Source: Planktosalinus lacus
Lineage (GTDB): Bacteria; Bacteroidota; Bacteroidia; Flavobacteriales; Flavobacteriaceae
Reading direction: 5' to 3'
Assembly: GCF_014640155.1 (NCBI RefSeq)
Contig: NZ_BMGK01000003.1
Span: 248,001-312,000, forward strand
Length of the DNA stretch: 64,000 nt
The notes below the pieces were generated by a model. That model was not told the origin of the DNA. It was given only the letters and a program-made list of their open reading frames with translations, and did no database searches. Of the stretch, positions 1 through 8,923 are shown piece by piece. Position 1 is the stretch's first letter; the number at the start of each line of letters is the position of its first letter. Both the position numbers and the translations under genes were made by a program.

Positions 1-334
1 AAAAATACCCACCTGTAATATCAAGAGATTCATGTTTAAAATTTAAAAAGTAAGTACTTATACCATTACCGTCAATATTGGGTGCATACCCTAATAAAGC
101 AGTTGGAAGATATGATTCATACTGAATGCCTGCTGTAAACTTTCCAAGATTATAATTTAACATAAAATAATTATTAGCCCTGAATTGTTCATCTGGAGCT
201 AAAATATTCAATCCCTCATCGTCTTGAAGCCATTGAGAGTTTGACTCAAATCCGCCGGAAAAATTACCATAATCTTGTGAAAATACTGATGTCGAAATTG
301 CAATTAAAAGTAGGGAGAGTAGCTTTTTTTTCAT
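1..334 (-). CDS. DUF6029-like outer-membrane/periplasmic protein, 3' part beyond the window
   Basis: The gene starts with ATG at 334 and runs off the left edge after 111 codons without a stop. It opens with a signal peptide (MKKKLLSLLLIAISTSVFSQ) and continues with aromatic and Gly/Asn-rich stretches such as NYFMLNYNLGKFTAGIQYES, which look like beta-barrel strands. From memory this N-terminus resembles the Bacteroidota DUF6029 family, often found beside TlpA and Omp28 genes as here. It follows the TlpA-like gene by 30 bases on the same strand, so the two are probably co-transcribed. Function is unknown; the family name is a recollection and not a search result. Confidence 0.7.
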   Translation of the reverse strand, partial: MKKKLLSLLLIAISTSVFSQDYGNFSGGFESNSQWLQDDEGLNILAPDEQFRANNYFMLNYNLGKFTAGIQYESYLPTALLGYAPNIDGNGISTYFLNFKHESLDITGGYF

Positions 335-364
335 TTTAAAAATTAATTTTAAATCTTTGATTAT

Positions 365-847
365 TTATTTTGAAAATTCAACTACTTTTTCATACAGTTC
401 ATCTTCTGCGCCCGGAGTATAACCAGAGTGTCTGTAAAGAATTTTATTGTTTTTTACAACAAGCGTTAAGGGAACTGTGGCGGCGCCCAATGCTCTTTTT
501 AAATCATTGTTAGTGTCTAGTAAAAACTCATAATCCCAGCTTTTTCCATTAATCATAGGCCTCACTCTTCTAACAGTTCTTGCATCATCAACGGATATTG
601 CATACAAAACCACATTGGTTTCAGATTTCCAATCGTCATAAACTACACTGATAGCATCTAGTTCATTTTTACAAGGCACACACCAGGTTGCCCATAAAGA
701 GATTATTACAACTTGGTCATCTTGAGAAATATTTTGAATATTTACATCTGTTCCGTCAATATTTTTCAATGTCATATCAGGCAACTCTGTCTGTGAAAAA
801 GATTGTAAAAACAATATTGAAATAAAAAATGTTAAAAGTGCTTTCAT
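365..847 (-). CDS. TlpA-like periplasmic thioredoxin
   Basis: This 160-residue protein has a signal peptide (residues 1 to about 19, ending SFSQ) and one thioredoxin/TlpA-like domain. The redox motif WCVPC places the active cysteines at 56 and 59, and the cis-proline region is seen in ATVPLTLVV near residue 125. TlpA-type proteins reduce or exchange disulfides in the periplasm; the partner here cannot be read from sequence. It lies 30 bases upstream of the DUF6029-like gene and is divergent from an Omp28-type gene that also carries a CxxC motif, which suggests a shared role in envelope disulfide chemistry. Length and domain are normal for the family. Confidence 0.88.
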   Translation of the reverse strand: MKALLTFFISILFLQSFSQTELPDMTLKNIDGTDVNIQNISQDDQVVIISLWATWCVPCKNELDAISVVYDDWKSETNVVLYAISVDDARTVRRVRPMINGKSWDYEFLLDTNNDLKRALGAATVPLTLVVKNNKILYRHSGYTPGAEDELYEKVVEFSK

Positions 848-997
848 GATATTTACTTTGTTAGTTTAATTTGAAAAGCAATAATAATAATATATATTTT
901 AATTATTTAGTGAAATGAATATTTTCTTTACAAAGAAAAAAATATAATTCAAAAGTTAAGTAGTTAATTTTAATTTATTATTATATTAAAAAAAAAC

Positions 998-1005
998 TAT
1001 ATTTG
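998..1005 (+). promoter_or_regulatory. Bacteroidota -7 promoter element for the Omp28-type gene
   Basis: TATATTTG matches the TAnnTTTG -7 consensus and lies 30 bases before the ATG at 1035. The -33 region offers only TTA in place of TTG at a suitable distance. Confidence 0.5.
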
Positions 1006-1034
1006 GAGATTCCTTAATTTTAAAATTAGCAATT

Positions 1035-2729
1035 ATGTTCAAAAAATTACTTACAGGTACCGCGTTACTTATGATTGCCTTTCCCTTATTCAGTCAAACG
1101 ATTGTTAGTACTGACCCGGAAAACAAAAAAGTTATTTTAGAAGAATTTACAGGTATTAATTGTGTTTATTGTCCTGATGGCCATGCCATTGCTCAGGCAA
1201 TTAAAAACAATAATCCTGATGAAGTGTTTTTGGTAAATATTCACGTTGGTGGCTATGCAACTCCAGGTGCAGGCCAGCCTGATTTTAGAACGCCATTTGG
1301 TACTGCTATCAATAACCAAGCAGGGGTTCTAGGATATCCAGCTGGAACTGTTAATAGACACGTTTTTCCTGGCTGGTCCCAAAATGGTGCTAATGGAACT
1401 GCAATGAGTAGAAATTTTTGGACGGCCGCTTCAAATCAAATTTTAGATCAGCCTTCTTATGTCAATATGGGCGTTGAAGCTAGTATTGATGTAAACACAA
1501 GAGAATTAACAGTTCACGTAGAGGCTTACTATACAGATGACAGCCCGGTTGGAACTAATAAACTTAATGTTGCATTGTTGCAAAATAACACATTAGGTCC
1601 TCAAACAGGTGGGGGAATGGGTAATGAATATGTGCATATGCATCGCTTAGTTCATATGGTTACCGGACAATGGGGTGTTGATGTTAACACAACCACAGAA
1701 GGTAGTTTTGTTGACGAAACCTTTACCTACACGATTCCTAATGATTATAACGGAGTTCCTGTAGACTTTTTTGAAGCTGAAATGGAAGTTGTGGTTTTTA
1801 TGACTGAAACCCAACAAGAAGTAATCAGTGGAAATGGTGCTTATGCTACTTACACCGGCTTGGCAAATAATAACGATGCGGCAATACAATCAGTTGTTGA
1901 AATTGATGATCAATGTTCAGGTGTTTTAGCTCCAACACTCAAAGTTCAAAATTTAGGTTTAGACCCATTAACATCTCTTGATATCGAATATTCAGTGAAT
2001 GGAGGAACTCCTGAAGTTTACACTTGGTCTGGAAACCTTACATCTCTTTTAATTGATGAAATTGAACTCCCTGAAATTTCTTATGATATTCTGGCTAATA
2101 ATGAATTGGTAATCACTTTATCAGAGGATGATGACAATTCAAACAACGAATATTCTGCTAATTTTGATCAAGCTATTGAAAGTGGTTATGAGCTTGATTT
2201 AACTATCCAAACTGACGGTTGGGGAACTGAAGTGCGTTGGAATATAAAAAATGCTGATGGAACAACAATCGCTCAAGGAGGACCTTATGGTAACAATCAA
2301 ACAATCAATGTGCCTACCATAACAGTAACGGACGATTGTTATACATTTAATTTAATTGATACCTTTGGTGATGGTGGCGGTCCGGTTTCACTAGTTGATT
2401 CTGATGGTTTAGTTATTTACTCTACCTCCGGAAATTATGGTTCAGGTGAATCAACAAATTTTTCAACAACTGGAAATCCTCTCAGCATAAATGACAATGA
2501 CATTAATCAAGTTGTTTTATACCCTAATCCTTCCTACGGAATAGTGAATGTTCAAACAAATTCACCGGTTAGTATATCTGTTTTTGATATCACCGGAAAA
2601 CTTGTTAACAGTATTGAAGAGGTTAATAACGGCGAAAATATTGATTTATCAACTTTACAAGCCGGAATGTACCTTGTGAAAATCAATGATGGAATTAACC
2701 AACAAACTCAAAAATTAATTATTAAATAA
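1035..2729 (+). CDS. Omp28-related outer-membrane protein with T9SS sorting domain
   Basis: This 564-residue protein starts with a signal peptide (about residues 1-20, ending FSQ). An Omp28/thioredoxin-like region follows, with ILEEFTGINCVYCPDGHA carrying a CxxC at C43 and C46. The middle is a set of predicted beta-sandwich segments. The last 75 residues form a type A T9SS C-terminal domain (LYPNPSYGIVNVQ, DITGKLV, LQAGMYLVKI, QKLIIK). It should cross the outer membrane by T9SS and be displayed or released. Omp28 proteins are surface adhesins or of unknown role; the CxxC hints at redox activity, which is inference. A terminator follows before the next cargo gene. Confidence 0.88.
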   Translation: MFKKLLTGTALLMIAFPLFSQTIVSTDPENKKVILEEFTGINCVYCPDGHAIAQAIKNNNPDEVFLVNIHVGGYATPGAGQPDFRTPFGTAINNQAGVLGYPAGTVNRHVFPGWSQNGANGTAMSRNFWTAASNQILDQPSYVNMGVEASIDVNTRELTVHVEAYYTDDSPVGTNKLNVALLQNNTLGPQTGGGMGNEYVHMHRLVHMVTGQWGVDVNTTTEGSFVDETFTYTIPNDYNGVPVDFFEAEMEVVVFMTETQQEVISGNGAYATYTGLANNNDAAIQSVVEIDDQCSGVLAPTLKVQNLGLDPLTSLDIEYSVNGGTPEVYTWSGNLTSLLIDEIELPEISYDILANNELVITLSEDDDNSNNEYSANFDQAIESGYELDLTIQTDGWGTEVRWNIKNADGTTIAQGGPYGNNQTINVPTITVTDDCYTFNLIDTFGDGGGPVSLVDSDGLVIYSTSGNYGSGESTNFSTTGNPLSINDNDINQVVLYPNPSYGIVNVQTNSPVSISVFDITGKLVNSIEEVNNGENIDLSTLQAGMYLVKINDGINQQTQKLIIK

Positions 2730-2736
2730 ACTTCTT

Positions 2737-2766
2737 GGGGGGTTTCTCGCAAACCTCCCTTTTTTT
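2737..2766 (+). terminator. Rho-independent terminator or attenuator
   Basis: A 9-bp stem GGGGGGTTT/AAACCTCCC (one G-U pair) with loop CTCGC is followed by seven T residues. It lies 12 bases before the next start codon at 2779, so it may reduce, but perhaps not abolish, read-through into that gene. Confidence 0.8.
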
Positions 2767-2778
2767 AAAAAATTCTCA

Positions 2779-3516
2779 ATGATGAAAAAGATTACACTAT
2801 TATTAACTACTATTTTATTAACGACAGCAGCATATTCTCAATTTACAGTAGAAGATTATGATGGAGAACCAATTCTTGACGGAGATATCAGGACGTATAC
2901 CTCTACGGTAGAATCTGAAGCAACACTCTATTTTTGGATTAATAATGATTCAGCAGAGGATATTCTGGTGAAAATTAAAAACGAGAGTATTACTAATTCA
3001 GATGGTTCAAGCTATCAGTTTTGTTTTGGTACGCTTTGTATATTTGATGTTGAAGAAGGTCAAACTTATCCTGTTTCAGGTGTTCCAGAAACAATTCCTG
3101 CAGGTGGCACAAACCCTCAATTTGATAAATTTTACAATGAAAATGAAGGTGATGGCACAAACTATCCTATTGACTATGTATGGAAGTTTTTCCAAGTTGA
3201 TGAAAATGGAGATGAAATAGGCGAGTCAATCACTTTTACATATCGATTTGACCCAACACTAAGCACTAACGAATTGGATGAAAACAACCTTGGAGTTAAA
3301 ATTCATAATACCCTAGCGAATCAAACTTTAAATGTTGAATCTTTAAATAGTGATTTTGATTATACAATTTTTAATTTAAATGGTCAAAGCTTGTTATCAA
3401 ATAAAGTGACAACGGGTATGAATGAAATTAATGTTTCCAGTTTAACAACCGGAGTATACTTTATCAAATTTAACAATGGTGAAAACTCTACAACATTAAA
3501 GTTTGCAGTAAAATAA
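2779..3516 (+). CDS. Small secreted protein with T9SS sorting domain, function unknown
   Basis: This 245-residue protein has a signal peptide (residues 1 to about 21, ending AAYSQ), a region of about 130 residues that looks like a beta-sandwich (for example ATLYFWINNDSAEDILVKI), and a type A T9SS C-terminal domain of about 75 residues (TIFNLNGQSLL, LTTGVYFIKFNNGE, TLKFAVK). I do not recognise the N-terminal domain. It sits between two Omp28-type genes, 18 bases before the next one, so it may be a partner of them on the cell surface. The ATG at 2779 is chosen over the one 3 bases later; either gives the same signal peptide. Confidence 0.82.
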   Translation: MMKKITLLLTTILLTTAAYSQFTVEDYDGEPILDGDIRTYTSTVESEATLYFWINNDSAEDILVKIKNESITNSDGSSYQFCFGTLCIFDVEEGQTYPVSGVPETIPAGGTNPQFDKFYNENEGDGTNYPIDYVWKFFQVDENGDEIGESITFTYRFDPTLSTNELDENNLGVKIHNTLANQTLNVESLNSDFDYTIFNLNGQSLLSNKVTTGMNEINVSSLTTGVYFIKFNNGENSTTLKFAVK

Positions 3517-3534
3517 AAATTCCCAATAGTTTAG

Positions 3535-4833
3535 ATGAAAATTAGATATTTATTTGTTCCGTTTCTTGTATTAAGTATTGTTATTTATTCCTGTAGTGCA
3601 GATTATCTCGATAATCGGGCACAGGTTGATTTAAGCTCCATCACCTTAAAAGCGAATATCGAAACCACCAATATAGGAATCGATCAAACCCTGGAATTTA
3701 CGGTTATTGGAAATGATGATGTAGACTATACGGCAAATAGTGTCATTACAGTTAACGGAGAACCTATAGAAGGAACTTCTCACTCTTTTACTGAAGGTGG
3801 TGAATATACTTTTGAAGCTACCTATTCTGGTTTTTCAAGTAATGCACTTACTTATAATGTAGTCACAGAAAAATACCTTGTGATTGATAGGTCAAAAGCA
3901 TTAAGAACACAGACGGTAACATTTCAATTATTAAACCCAAATGGTGATGATGCTACTTCTGAAGCAACTTTCTTTGTTAATGGAACCTCAATAAGCGGAA
4001 ACACATTTAGTTCAAACCAAGAAGGTGTCTATGAGGTTTATGCAACTTATGATAACGGAGTAAGTCAAACCGAACCTGAAACATTAGAAGTTTTTGTTCC
4101 AAAACGTAAAGTTGTTTATGAAGATTATACAGGAGCTTGGTGTGGCTGGTGTGTAAGAGTGACAAATGCTGTGCATTTATTGAAGGAACAATCTGATGAT
4201 GTTGTAGTTGTAGCGATTCATAATAATGACGAAATGACGTTCCCGCAAGAAGTGCAATTGAGAAATACTTTTGGAGTTGCCGGATTTCCAACAGCAAAAA
4301 TAAACAGGACAGATACAGCACCAAACCCTGAGGATGCTCCCTCATCAATTGAGTATGCGCTTGCTAATGCTGGGACAGAAACAGATATTAGCATCGCTAT
4401 TAATACAGAGCTTACTGGAAATATGCTTACTGTTCAAACAAAATTAATTTCTGAAAATTCAATTCCTTCAACTCATAAGTTGGTGGTGTATATCTATCAG
4501 GATGGTTTAGTATTTCCTCAAACCAATTATTATGTAAATACCCCGGGAAGTCCTTACTATCAAATGGGAAATCCTATTGAGGATTTTGTTCATAATGATG
4601 TTTTAGAGACCTCTTTGACTAATATTTTTGGAGATCAGTTGCAATCAACCAATGCTTTTGAAGAACTTTCAATTAATTTTGATGCTGTTGATCTTTCTAC
4701 ATATGGAGACACTTCAAATGGAAATACATATGACCCTTCCCGATTTGGTGTGGCAGTTTATGTGGTAGATGAAAATAATAATGCATTAAATGCACAACAC
4801 GTAAAAGCCGGACTAAATGTAGATTTTGAATAA
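3535..4833 (+). CDS. Omp28-type lipoprotein with thioredoxin-like CxxC
   Basis: This 432-residue protein has a lipoprotein signal with the lipidated Cys at 20 (IVIYSCSAD). Residues 30-110 and 110-185 look like two Ig-like beta domains. From about 188 there is an Omp28-like thioredoxin fold with YEDYTGAWCGWCVRV, giving redox cysteines C203 and C206, and a cis-Pro-like VAGFPTAKINR. The C-terminus lacks a T9SS domain, unlike the related protein at 1035, so this copy is tethered by lipid. The TGAWCGWC signature is the typical Omp28 form. Enzymatic redox activity is inferred. It is probably transcribed with the preceding gene (18-base gap). Confidence 0.85.
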   Translation: MKIRYLFVPFLVLSIVIYSCSADYLDNRAQVDLSSITLKANIETTNIGIDQTLEFTVIGNDDVDYTANSVITVNGEPIEGTSHSFTEGGEYTFEATYSGFSSNALTYNVVTEKYLVIDRSKALRTQTVTFQLLNPNGDDATSEATFFVNGTSISGNTFSSNQEGVYEVYATYDNGVSQTEPETLEVFVPKRKVVYEDYTGAWCGWCVRVTNAVHLLKEQSDDVVVVAIHNNDEMTFPQEVQLRNTFGVAGFPTAKINRTDTAPNPEDAPSSIEYALANAGTETDISIAINTELTGNMLTVQTKLISENSIPSTHKLVVYIYQDGLVFPQTNYYVNTPGSPYYQMGNPIEDFVHNDVLETSLTNIFGDQLQSTNAFEELSINFDAVDLSTYGDTSNGNTYDPSRFGVAVYVVDENNNALNAQHVKAGLNVDFE

Positions 4834-4854
4834 ATTTTTAAATCTTATTGAATA

Positions 4855-4887
4855 AAAAAATCACCTTGTTCTACAAGGCGATTTTTT
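4855..4887. terminator. Bidirectional terminator
   Basis: The inverted repeat AAAAAATCACCTTG, loop TTCTA, CAAGGCGATTTTTT (one A-C mismatch) has A- and T-tracts on both sides. It separates the convergent Omp28 lipoprotein and pruA genes and can serve both strands. Confidence 0.85.
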
Positions 4888-4910
4888 GTATTTATATTAT
4901 TAAAAACCAT

Positions 4911-6542
4911 TTAGTTATTTCCTAAAAATGGATATCTGTAATCTACAGGTGACACAAAAGTTTCTTTAACCATCCTTGGAGATACCCATCTCAACAGGTT
5001 GAGTTTAGAACCTGCTTTGTCGTTGGTTCCTGAAGCTCTCGCTCCTCCAAAGGGCTGTTGCCCAACCACTGCACCCGTTGGTTTGTCGTTAATATAGAAG
5101 TTTCCGGCTGCATTTTCTAAAATGTCAACAGCTTTATCAAGAGCATACCGATCTTCACTGAAAACGGCGCCTGTTAATGCATATTCAGAAGTTTCATCAA
5201 CCAGGTAAAGTGTTTCTTCCCATTGGTCATCCTCATAAACATAAATAGTAACTACTGGTCCAAATAATTCAGTACACATAGTCGTGTATTTTGGATCTTT
5301 TGTGAGTATAACAGTGGGCTCAATGAAATATCCTTTTGATTTATCATAATTTCCACCTACTACAATTTCGGCGTTCGAATCATTTTTTGCCTGATCAATG
5401 TAACTAGCAAGTTTATCAAAAGACCCTTCATGAATCACTGCAGTAATAAAATTACTCATGTCTTCAGGGGATCCCATTTTAAAAGATTTAAGATCTTTTA
5501 TTACGTGCTCTTTTACAGCAGGCCATAAGCTTTTTGGAATATAACAACGTGAAGCTGCAGAACATTTTTGTCCTTGAAATTCAAATGCTCCTCTTGAAAT
5601 TGCAGTAGCAACCTGAATAGGATTGGATGATTTGTGTGCAACAATAAAATCTTTTCCACCTGTTTCACCAACGATGCGTGGATATGTTTTATAGGTATTG
5701 ATGTTTTCACCAATTTTTTTCCAAAGAAGTTTAAATACATCTGTAGAACCTGTAAAGTGAAGTCCTGAAAAATCAGAATGACTCAAAATTGTATCAGTAA
5801 TCATGACAGGGTCGCCCATCACAACGTTGATAACACCATCAGGTACACCTGCTTCTTTAAATACATCCATGATTACTTTAGCAGAATACACCTGGCTGTC
5901 ACTGGGTTTCCAAATAGCAACATTTCCCATCAAGGCTGCACTGGAAGGTAGGTTTCCGGCGATAGCGGTAAAATTAAAAGGAGTGATTGCATAGATAAAT
6001 CCTTCCAATGGTCTGTATTCAAGTCTGTTCCAGGCATCTGAAGTTGACTCGGGTTGTTCAGCATAAATTTCAGTCATGTACTGAACGTTGAATCTTAGGA
6101 AATCAATCAGTTCACAAGCAGCATCAATTTCCGCCTGATATATATTTTTAGACTGCCCAAGCATGGTTGCTGCATTAATTTTTGCACGGTAAGGACCGGC
6201 AAATAATTCTGCGGCTCTTAAGAAAATTCCGGCGCGCTCTTGCCAAGGCATCTTAGACCATTTTTTTCTTGCTTCAAGAGCTGTTTCGATTGCTTCCTGA
6301 ACGTTTTTTTTATCTGCTTTATGATAGGTTCCAAGAATGTGTTTATGGTCATGAGGAGGAGCCATAGTAGCTGTGTTTCCGGTTTTAATTTCTTTACCAT
6401 TTATGTATAGCGGCACTTCCACGGTGCTGTTGTACATATTTTTGTAGGTTTTTAACACTTCTTCCCTTTCGGCAGTGCCGGGTGCATAGCTTTTTACTGG
6501 CTCATTTTTGGCTACCGGTACTCTAAAAAATCCTTTTCCCAT
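4911..6542 (-). CDS. pruA: L-glutamate gamma-semialdehyde (1-pyrroline-5-carboxylate) dehydrogenase
   Basis: This cytosolic enzyme oxidises glutamate-5-semialdehyde to glutamate with NAD+, the second step of proline breakdown. The 543 residues match the stand-alone P5CDH form. The aldehyde dehydrogenase motifs are intact: IVGETGGKD with general base E293 and FQGQKCSAASRC with nucleophile C327, followed by the late motif TELFGPVVTIYVYEDD. The N-terminal MGKGFFRVPVAKNEPV is typical for this subgroup and supports the ATG at 6542. No proline dehydrogenase gene is adjacent, so the first step must be encoded elsewhere. The gene is monocistronic, with a bidirectional terminator at its 3' end. Confidence 0.95.
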   Translation of the reverse strand: MGKGFFRVPVAKNEPVKSYAPGTAEREEVLKTYKNMYNSTVEVPLYINGKEIKTGNTATMAPPHDHKHILGTYHKADKKNVQEAIETALEARKKWSKMPWQERAGIFLRAAELFAGPYRAKINAATMLGQSKNIYQAEIDAACELIDFLRFNVQYMTEIYAEQPESTSDAWNRLEYRPLEGFIYAITPFNFTAIAGNLPSSAALMGNVAIWKPSDSQVYSAKVIMDVFKEAGVPDGVINVVMGDPVMITDTILSHSDFSGLHFTGSTDVFKLLWKKIGENINTYKTYPRIVGETGGKDFIVAHKSSNPIQVATAISRGAFEFQGQKCSAASRCYIPKSLWPAVKEHVIKDLKSFKMGSPEDMSNFITAVIHEGSFDKLASYIDQAKNDSNAEIVVGGNYDKSKGYFIEPTVILTKDPKYTTMCTELFGPVVTIYVYEDDQWEETLYLVDETSEYALTGAVFSEDRYALDKAVDILENAAGNFYINDKPTGAVVGQQPFGGARASGTNDKAGSKLNLLRWVSPRMVKETFVSPVDYRYPFLGNN

Positions 6543-6671
6543 ATCTTGATATTTTTTCTGTTTTTTAATTGTTTGCGAAGTTACAAATATTTAAAGAGTC
6601 TATTTTAAAAACTGCTTTACTTCTTTGTTGAAATTTCGTAAGTTGTAGTTCAAAATTACTACTCAAATAAA

Positions 6672-7373
6672 ATGTGTACAGTAACATTTATTGCAAAAGG
6701 AAACAATGACTTTATTCTTACTTCCAGTCGAGATGAACTTCCGGGCAGGGCTACTTTGGCTCCTAAAGTTTACAAGGAAAAAGGTGTAATGCTTGTATAT
6801 CCAAAAGATATAATTGCCGGGGGAACCTGGATTTGTATGGGAAGCAATAATCGAATGATAAACTTACTTAATGGGGCCTTTAAGCCTCATAAACGCAATC
6901 CACCCTACCGAAAAAGTAGGGGCCTAGTGGTCAAAGAATTATTACTTTCTGAAAATTTAATGGAAGATATTCGGGAATATAATTTTGAAGGTATAGAGCC
7001 TTTCACAATTATTCTGGTTGATTGGGGTGCAGGATTACAATTATTCAATCTGGTTTGGGATGAAAAGCAACTGCACTTTAAAAAGCATTCCTTGAAACCT
7101 CATATTTGGAGCTCTTCACCATTATATTCTCCTAAAATGAAACAAAAAAGAGAGCTTTGGTTTGATGAGTTTTTAAACATTTCGAATACAGATACAGCTA
7201 GTTTATTAAGTTTTCATAAGAATGCCGGAAACGGAAAAAATGAAGAAAATTTGATAATGGACAGAGGGTTTATCAAGACAGTAAGTATCACCCAAATTGT
7301 AAAAAAAGGGAATAATCTTAAGATGTTTTATGAAGACCTTCAAACGGAAAGTTCAGAATATGTAGCACTTTAG
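6672..7373 (+). CDS. NRDE/TANGO2 family protein
   Basis: The 233-residue protein begins MCTVTFIAKG and carries the family hallmark SSRDE near residue 24. Members have an Ntn-hydrolase-like fold in which Cys2 becomes N-terminal after methionine removal; this is family knowledge, and the substrate is not established. There is no signal peptide, so it is cytosolic. It stands alone, and its TAG stop overlaps the TAA stop of the convergent apaG gene by sharing the bases 7370-7373. A bacterial role linked to heme or lipid handling has been proposed for TANGO2 relatives but cannot be judged here. Confidence 0.85.
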   Translation: MCTVTFIAKGNNDFILTSSRDELPGRATLAPKVYKEKGVMLVYPKDIIAGGTWICMGSNNRMINLLNGAFKPHKRNPPYRKSRGLVVKELLLSENLMEDIREYNFEGIEPFTIILVDWGAGLQLFNLVWDEKQLHFKKHSLKPHIWSSSPLYSPKMKQKRELWFDEFLNISNTDTASLLSFHKNAGNGKNEENLIMDRGFIKTVSITQIVKKGNNLKMFYEDLQTESSEYVAL

Positions 7374-7756
7374 TTCAAAGCATGTGTGGCACTAAGTCTG
7401 AAAGAAGGAACTTTCACTCTAAAACTTCTGGTAGAAGTCAAATTGATCATTCTGTAATGACCCTTCATGCCACCAAAAGGTGATAACAGTAAACATCCTG
7501 AAGTGTAGGTATGTGTGTCTCCTGGTTTTAAAACTGGCTTTTTGCCAACAACCCCTTCGCCTGTAACTATCTCTACTTTGTTCAATGCATCTTTTATTTT
7601 CCAGTAACGGGAATTTAGCTGGACAGAGTCTTTACTTTGGTTTTCAATGGCAATTTTATATCTAAAGGCATAATGCATTTTATTGTCTTTATAAAATGTA
7701 CCTTCAAATTTAGTTTCCACTGAAATTTTTATACCTTTTGTAACCTGTTGTACCAT
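7370..7756 (-). CDS. apaG: ApaG family protein
   Basis: I place the start at the ATG at 7756, giving 128 residues beginning MVQQVTKGIKISVETKFEG, the usual ApaG N-terminus and length. A longer reading frame exists upstream but would add 16 residues and overlap the preceding gene. The FN3-like ApaG fold is visible in YRYKIAIENQSKDSVQL, ILGRYW-like LNSRYWKIKDA, and the glycine-rich tail GGMKGHYRMINL. ApaG was linked to Co2+/Mg2+ efflux in enterobacteria, though its biochemistry is poorly defined. It is the last gene of the Plug-DUF3667-apaG operon, four bases after DUF3667. Confidence 0.9.
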   Translation of the reverse strand: MVQQVTKGIKISVETKFEGTFYKDNKMHYAFRYKIAIENQSKDSVQLNSRYWKIKDALNKVEIVTGEGVVGKKPVLKPGDTHTYTSGCLLLSPFGGMKGHYRMINLTSTRSFRVKVPSFRLSATHALN

Positions 7757-7760
7757 TGTT

Positions 7761-8912
7761 TTAATACATTGAAAACGAAAGCAACGCATAGCCCATCGCT
7801 GCAAAGGTAGCTAAGATACTAAATAAAGTGTTTAGAATCACAAATTTAACGAATGTTTTAAATCTACTTTGCAGGTAAAAATTCCGCATTGCTTTATAGA
7901 GATAAATTAAAAAAGCAAAAAGAGCAAGTGAGGTAAAAAGAGATGTGTTTAAAAAATAGTCAAAAAATAATGTGATAATTAATAAAACAAAAAACAAACT
8001 TTGAACATGAAAAGCAAAAACCAAATGTTCCATATAAGTATACTGTTTTCGTCGGATATATAAAAGCTTTATGAACAAAGCAAAAATGGGCATAAATAAA
8101 AAGATCACAATTGGAAGCTTTGAGATAAAATAATTGTAAGCAAAATCTGTATTGTTGATAAAGAAATCAAAATCCATCACCTTTTTGTACAACCATCTGT
8201 TTTTTGCAGAGTTTTGGTGATTTAACTCTGCTAAGGCGTCTGATGGCTTTAGGTCTTTGTTTTCGGTATAAAAATCACTGTAAACTTCAATTCTGCTGGT
8301 ATAGCTTTTTCTGAAACTCATTGTAGCTAACTCCTGCTCACTAAAGTATCTTAGTTTACTTTCAGTTTTAGGCTCATTTAATTTTTCTTCAATTTTTAAT
8401 GAATCAATAGCTGGGTTGCTCAGTTCTTTTAACGCGCTTTTTAGTTCTAAAGTTGCATCTTTATCGTTGTTGGTTTTAATATTTGAACTTGTTATAGCAG
8501 TTGGTTTGTTATTAGTGTCTTGTGTTAGTTCAGAAATTTTATTTAACAAACCACTGAGTAGAAAAAAGATTATACTCACACTGAGGTAAAACCGAAAAGG
8601 ATTGGCATACCGCATCCTCTTTCCCTCGACATATTCTTTTGAAATGATGCCTGGTTTAAATAACAATACCTTAAGAGTTCTGATTATTCTGCTGTCATAG
8701 GCAAAAATACTTCCAAAAAACTCATTAAATAAATCGTTAAAGTGTAGTTTTTTTGTTGAGTTGAGTTGTGAGCAATTTGGGCAATATTTATCGCTTTTAT
8801 CTAAAGGATGGTCACAATTCAAGCATTTTTCTCCTCTGTATTTTAGAGATTTTCTGCCTGTTTCATTTGAGGGTAAAGAACTGGCGAACCAAACAGATAA
8901 CTTATCCAGCAT
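7761..8912 (-). CDS. DUF3667 membrane protein with N-terminal zinc ribbon
   Basis: This 383-residue protein has a four-cysteine zinc ribbon (C30, C33, C44, C47 in KCLNCDHPL and KYCPNCSQLN), then a conserved segment with FGSIFAYDSRIIRTLKVLLF and PGIISKEYVEGKRMRYANP. One hydrophobic helix follows (about 115-132), then a polar region rich in Lys, Asp and Glu. The C-terminal third holds about four or five membrane segments. The pattern is that of DUF3667, a Bacteroidota family of unknown function. It lies 11 bases after the T9SS Plug gene and 4 bases before apaG, so it is co-transcribed with them. Confidence 0.85.
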   Translation of the reverse strand: MLDKLSVWFASSLPSNETGRKSLKYRGEKCLNCDHPLDKSDKYCPNCSQLNSTKKLHFNDLFNEFFGSIFAYDSRIIRTLKVLLFKPGIISKEYVEGKRMRYANPFRFYLSVSIIFFLLSGLLNKISELTQDTNNKPTAITSSNIKTNNDKDATLELKSALKELSNPAIDSLKIEEKLNEPKTESKLRYFSEQELATMSFRKSYTSRIEVYSDFYTENKDLKPSDALAELNHQNSAKNRWLYKKVMDFDFFINNTDFAYNYFISKLPIVIFLFMPIFALFIKLLYIRRKQYTYMEHLVFAFHVQSLFFVLLIITLFFDYFLNTSLFTSLALFAFLIYLYKAMRNFYLQSRFKTFVKFVILNTLFSILATFAAMGYALLSFSMY

Positions 8913-8923
8913 ATAAATTTCAG

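Noticed and set aside
7757-7804. Longer N-terminus for ApaG
   Set aside because: The extra residues (MQRWAMRCFRFQ) do not resemble the family and overlap the end of the DUF3667 gene.
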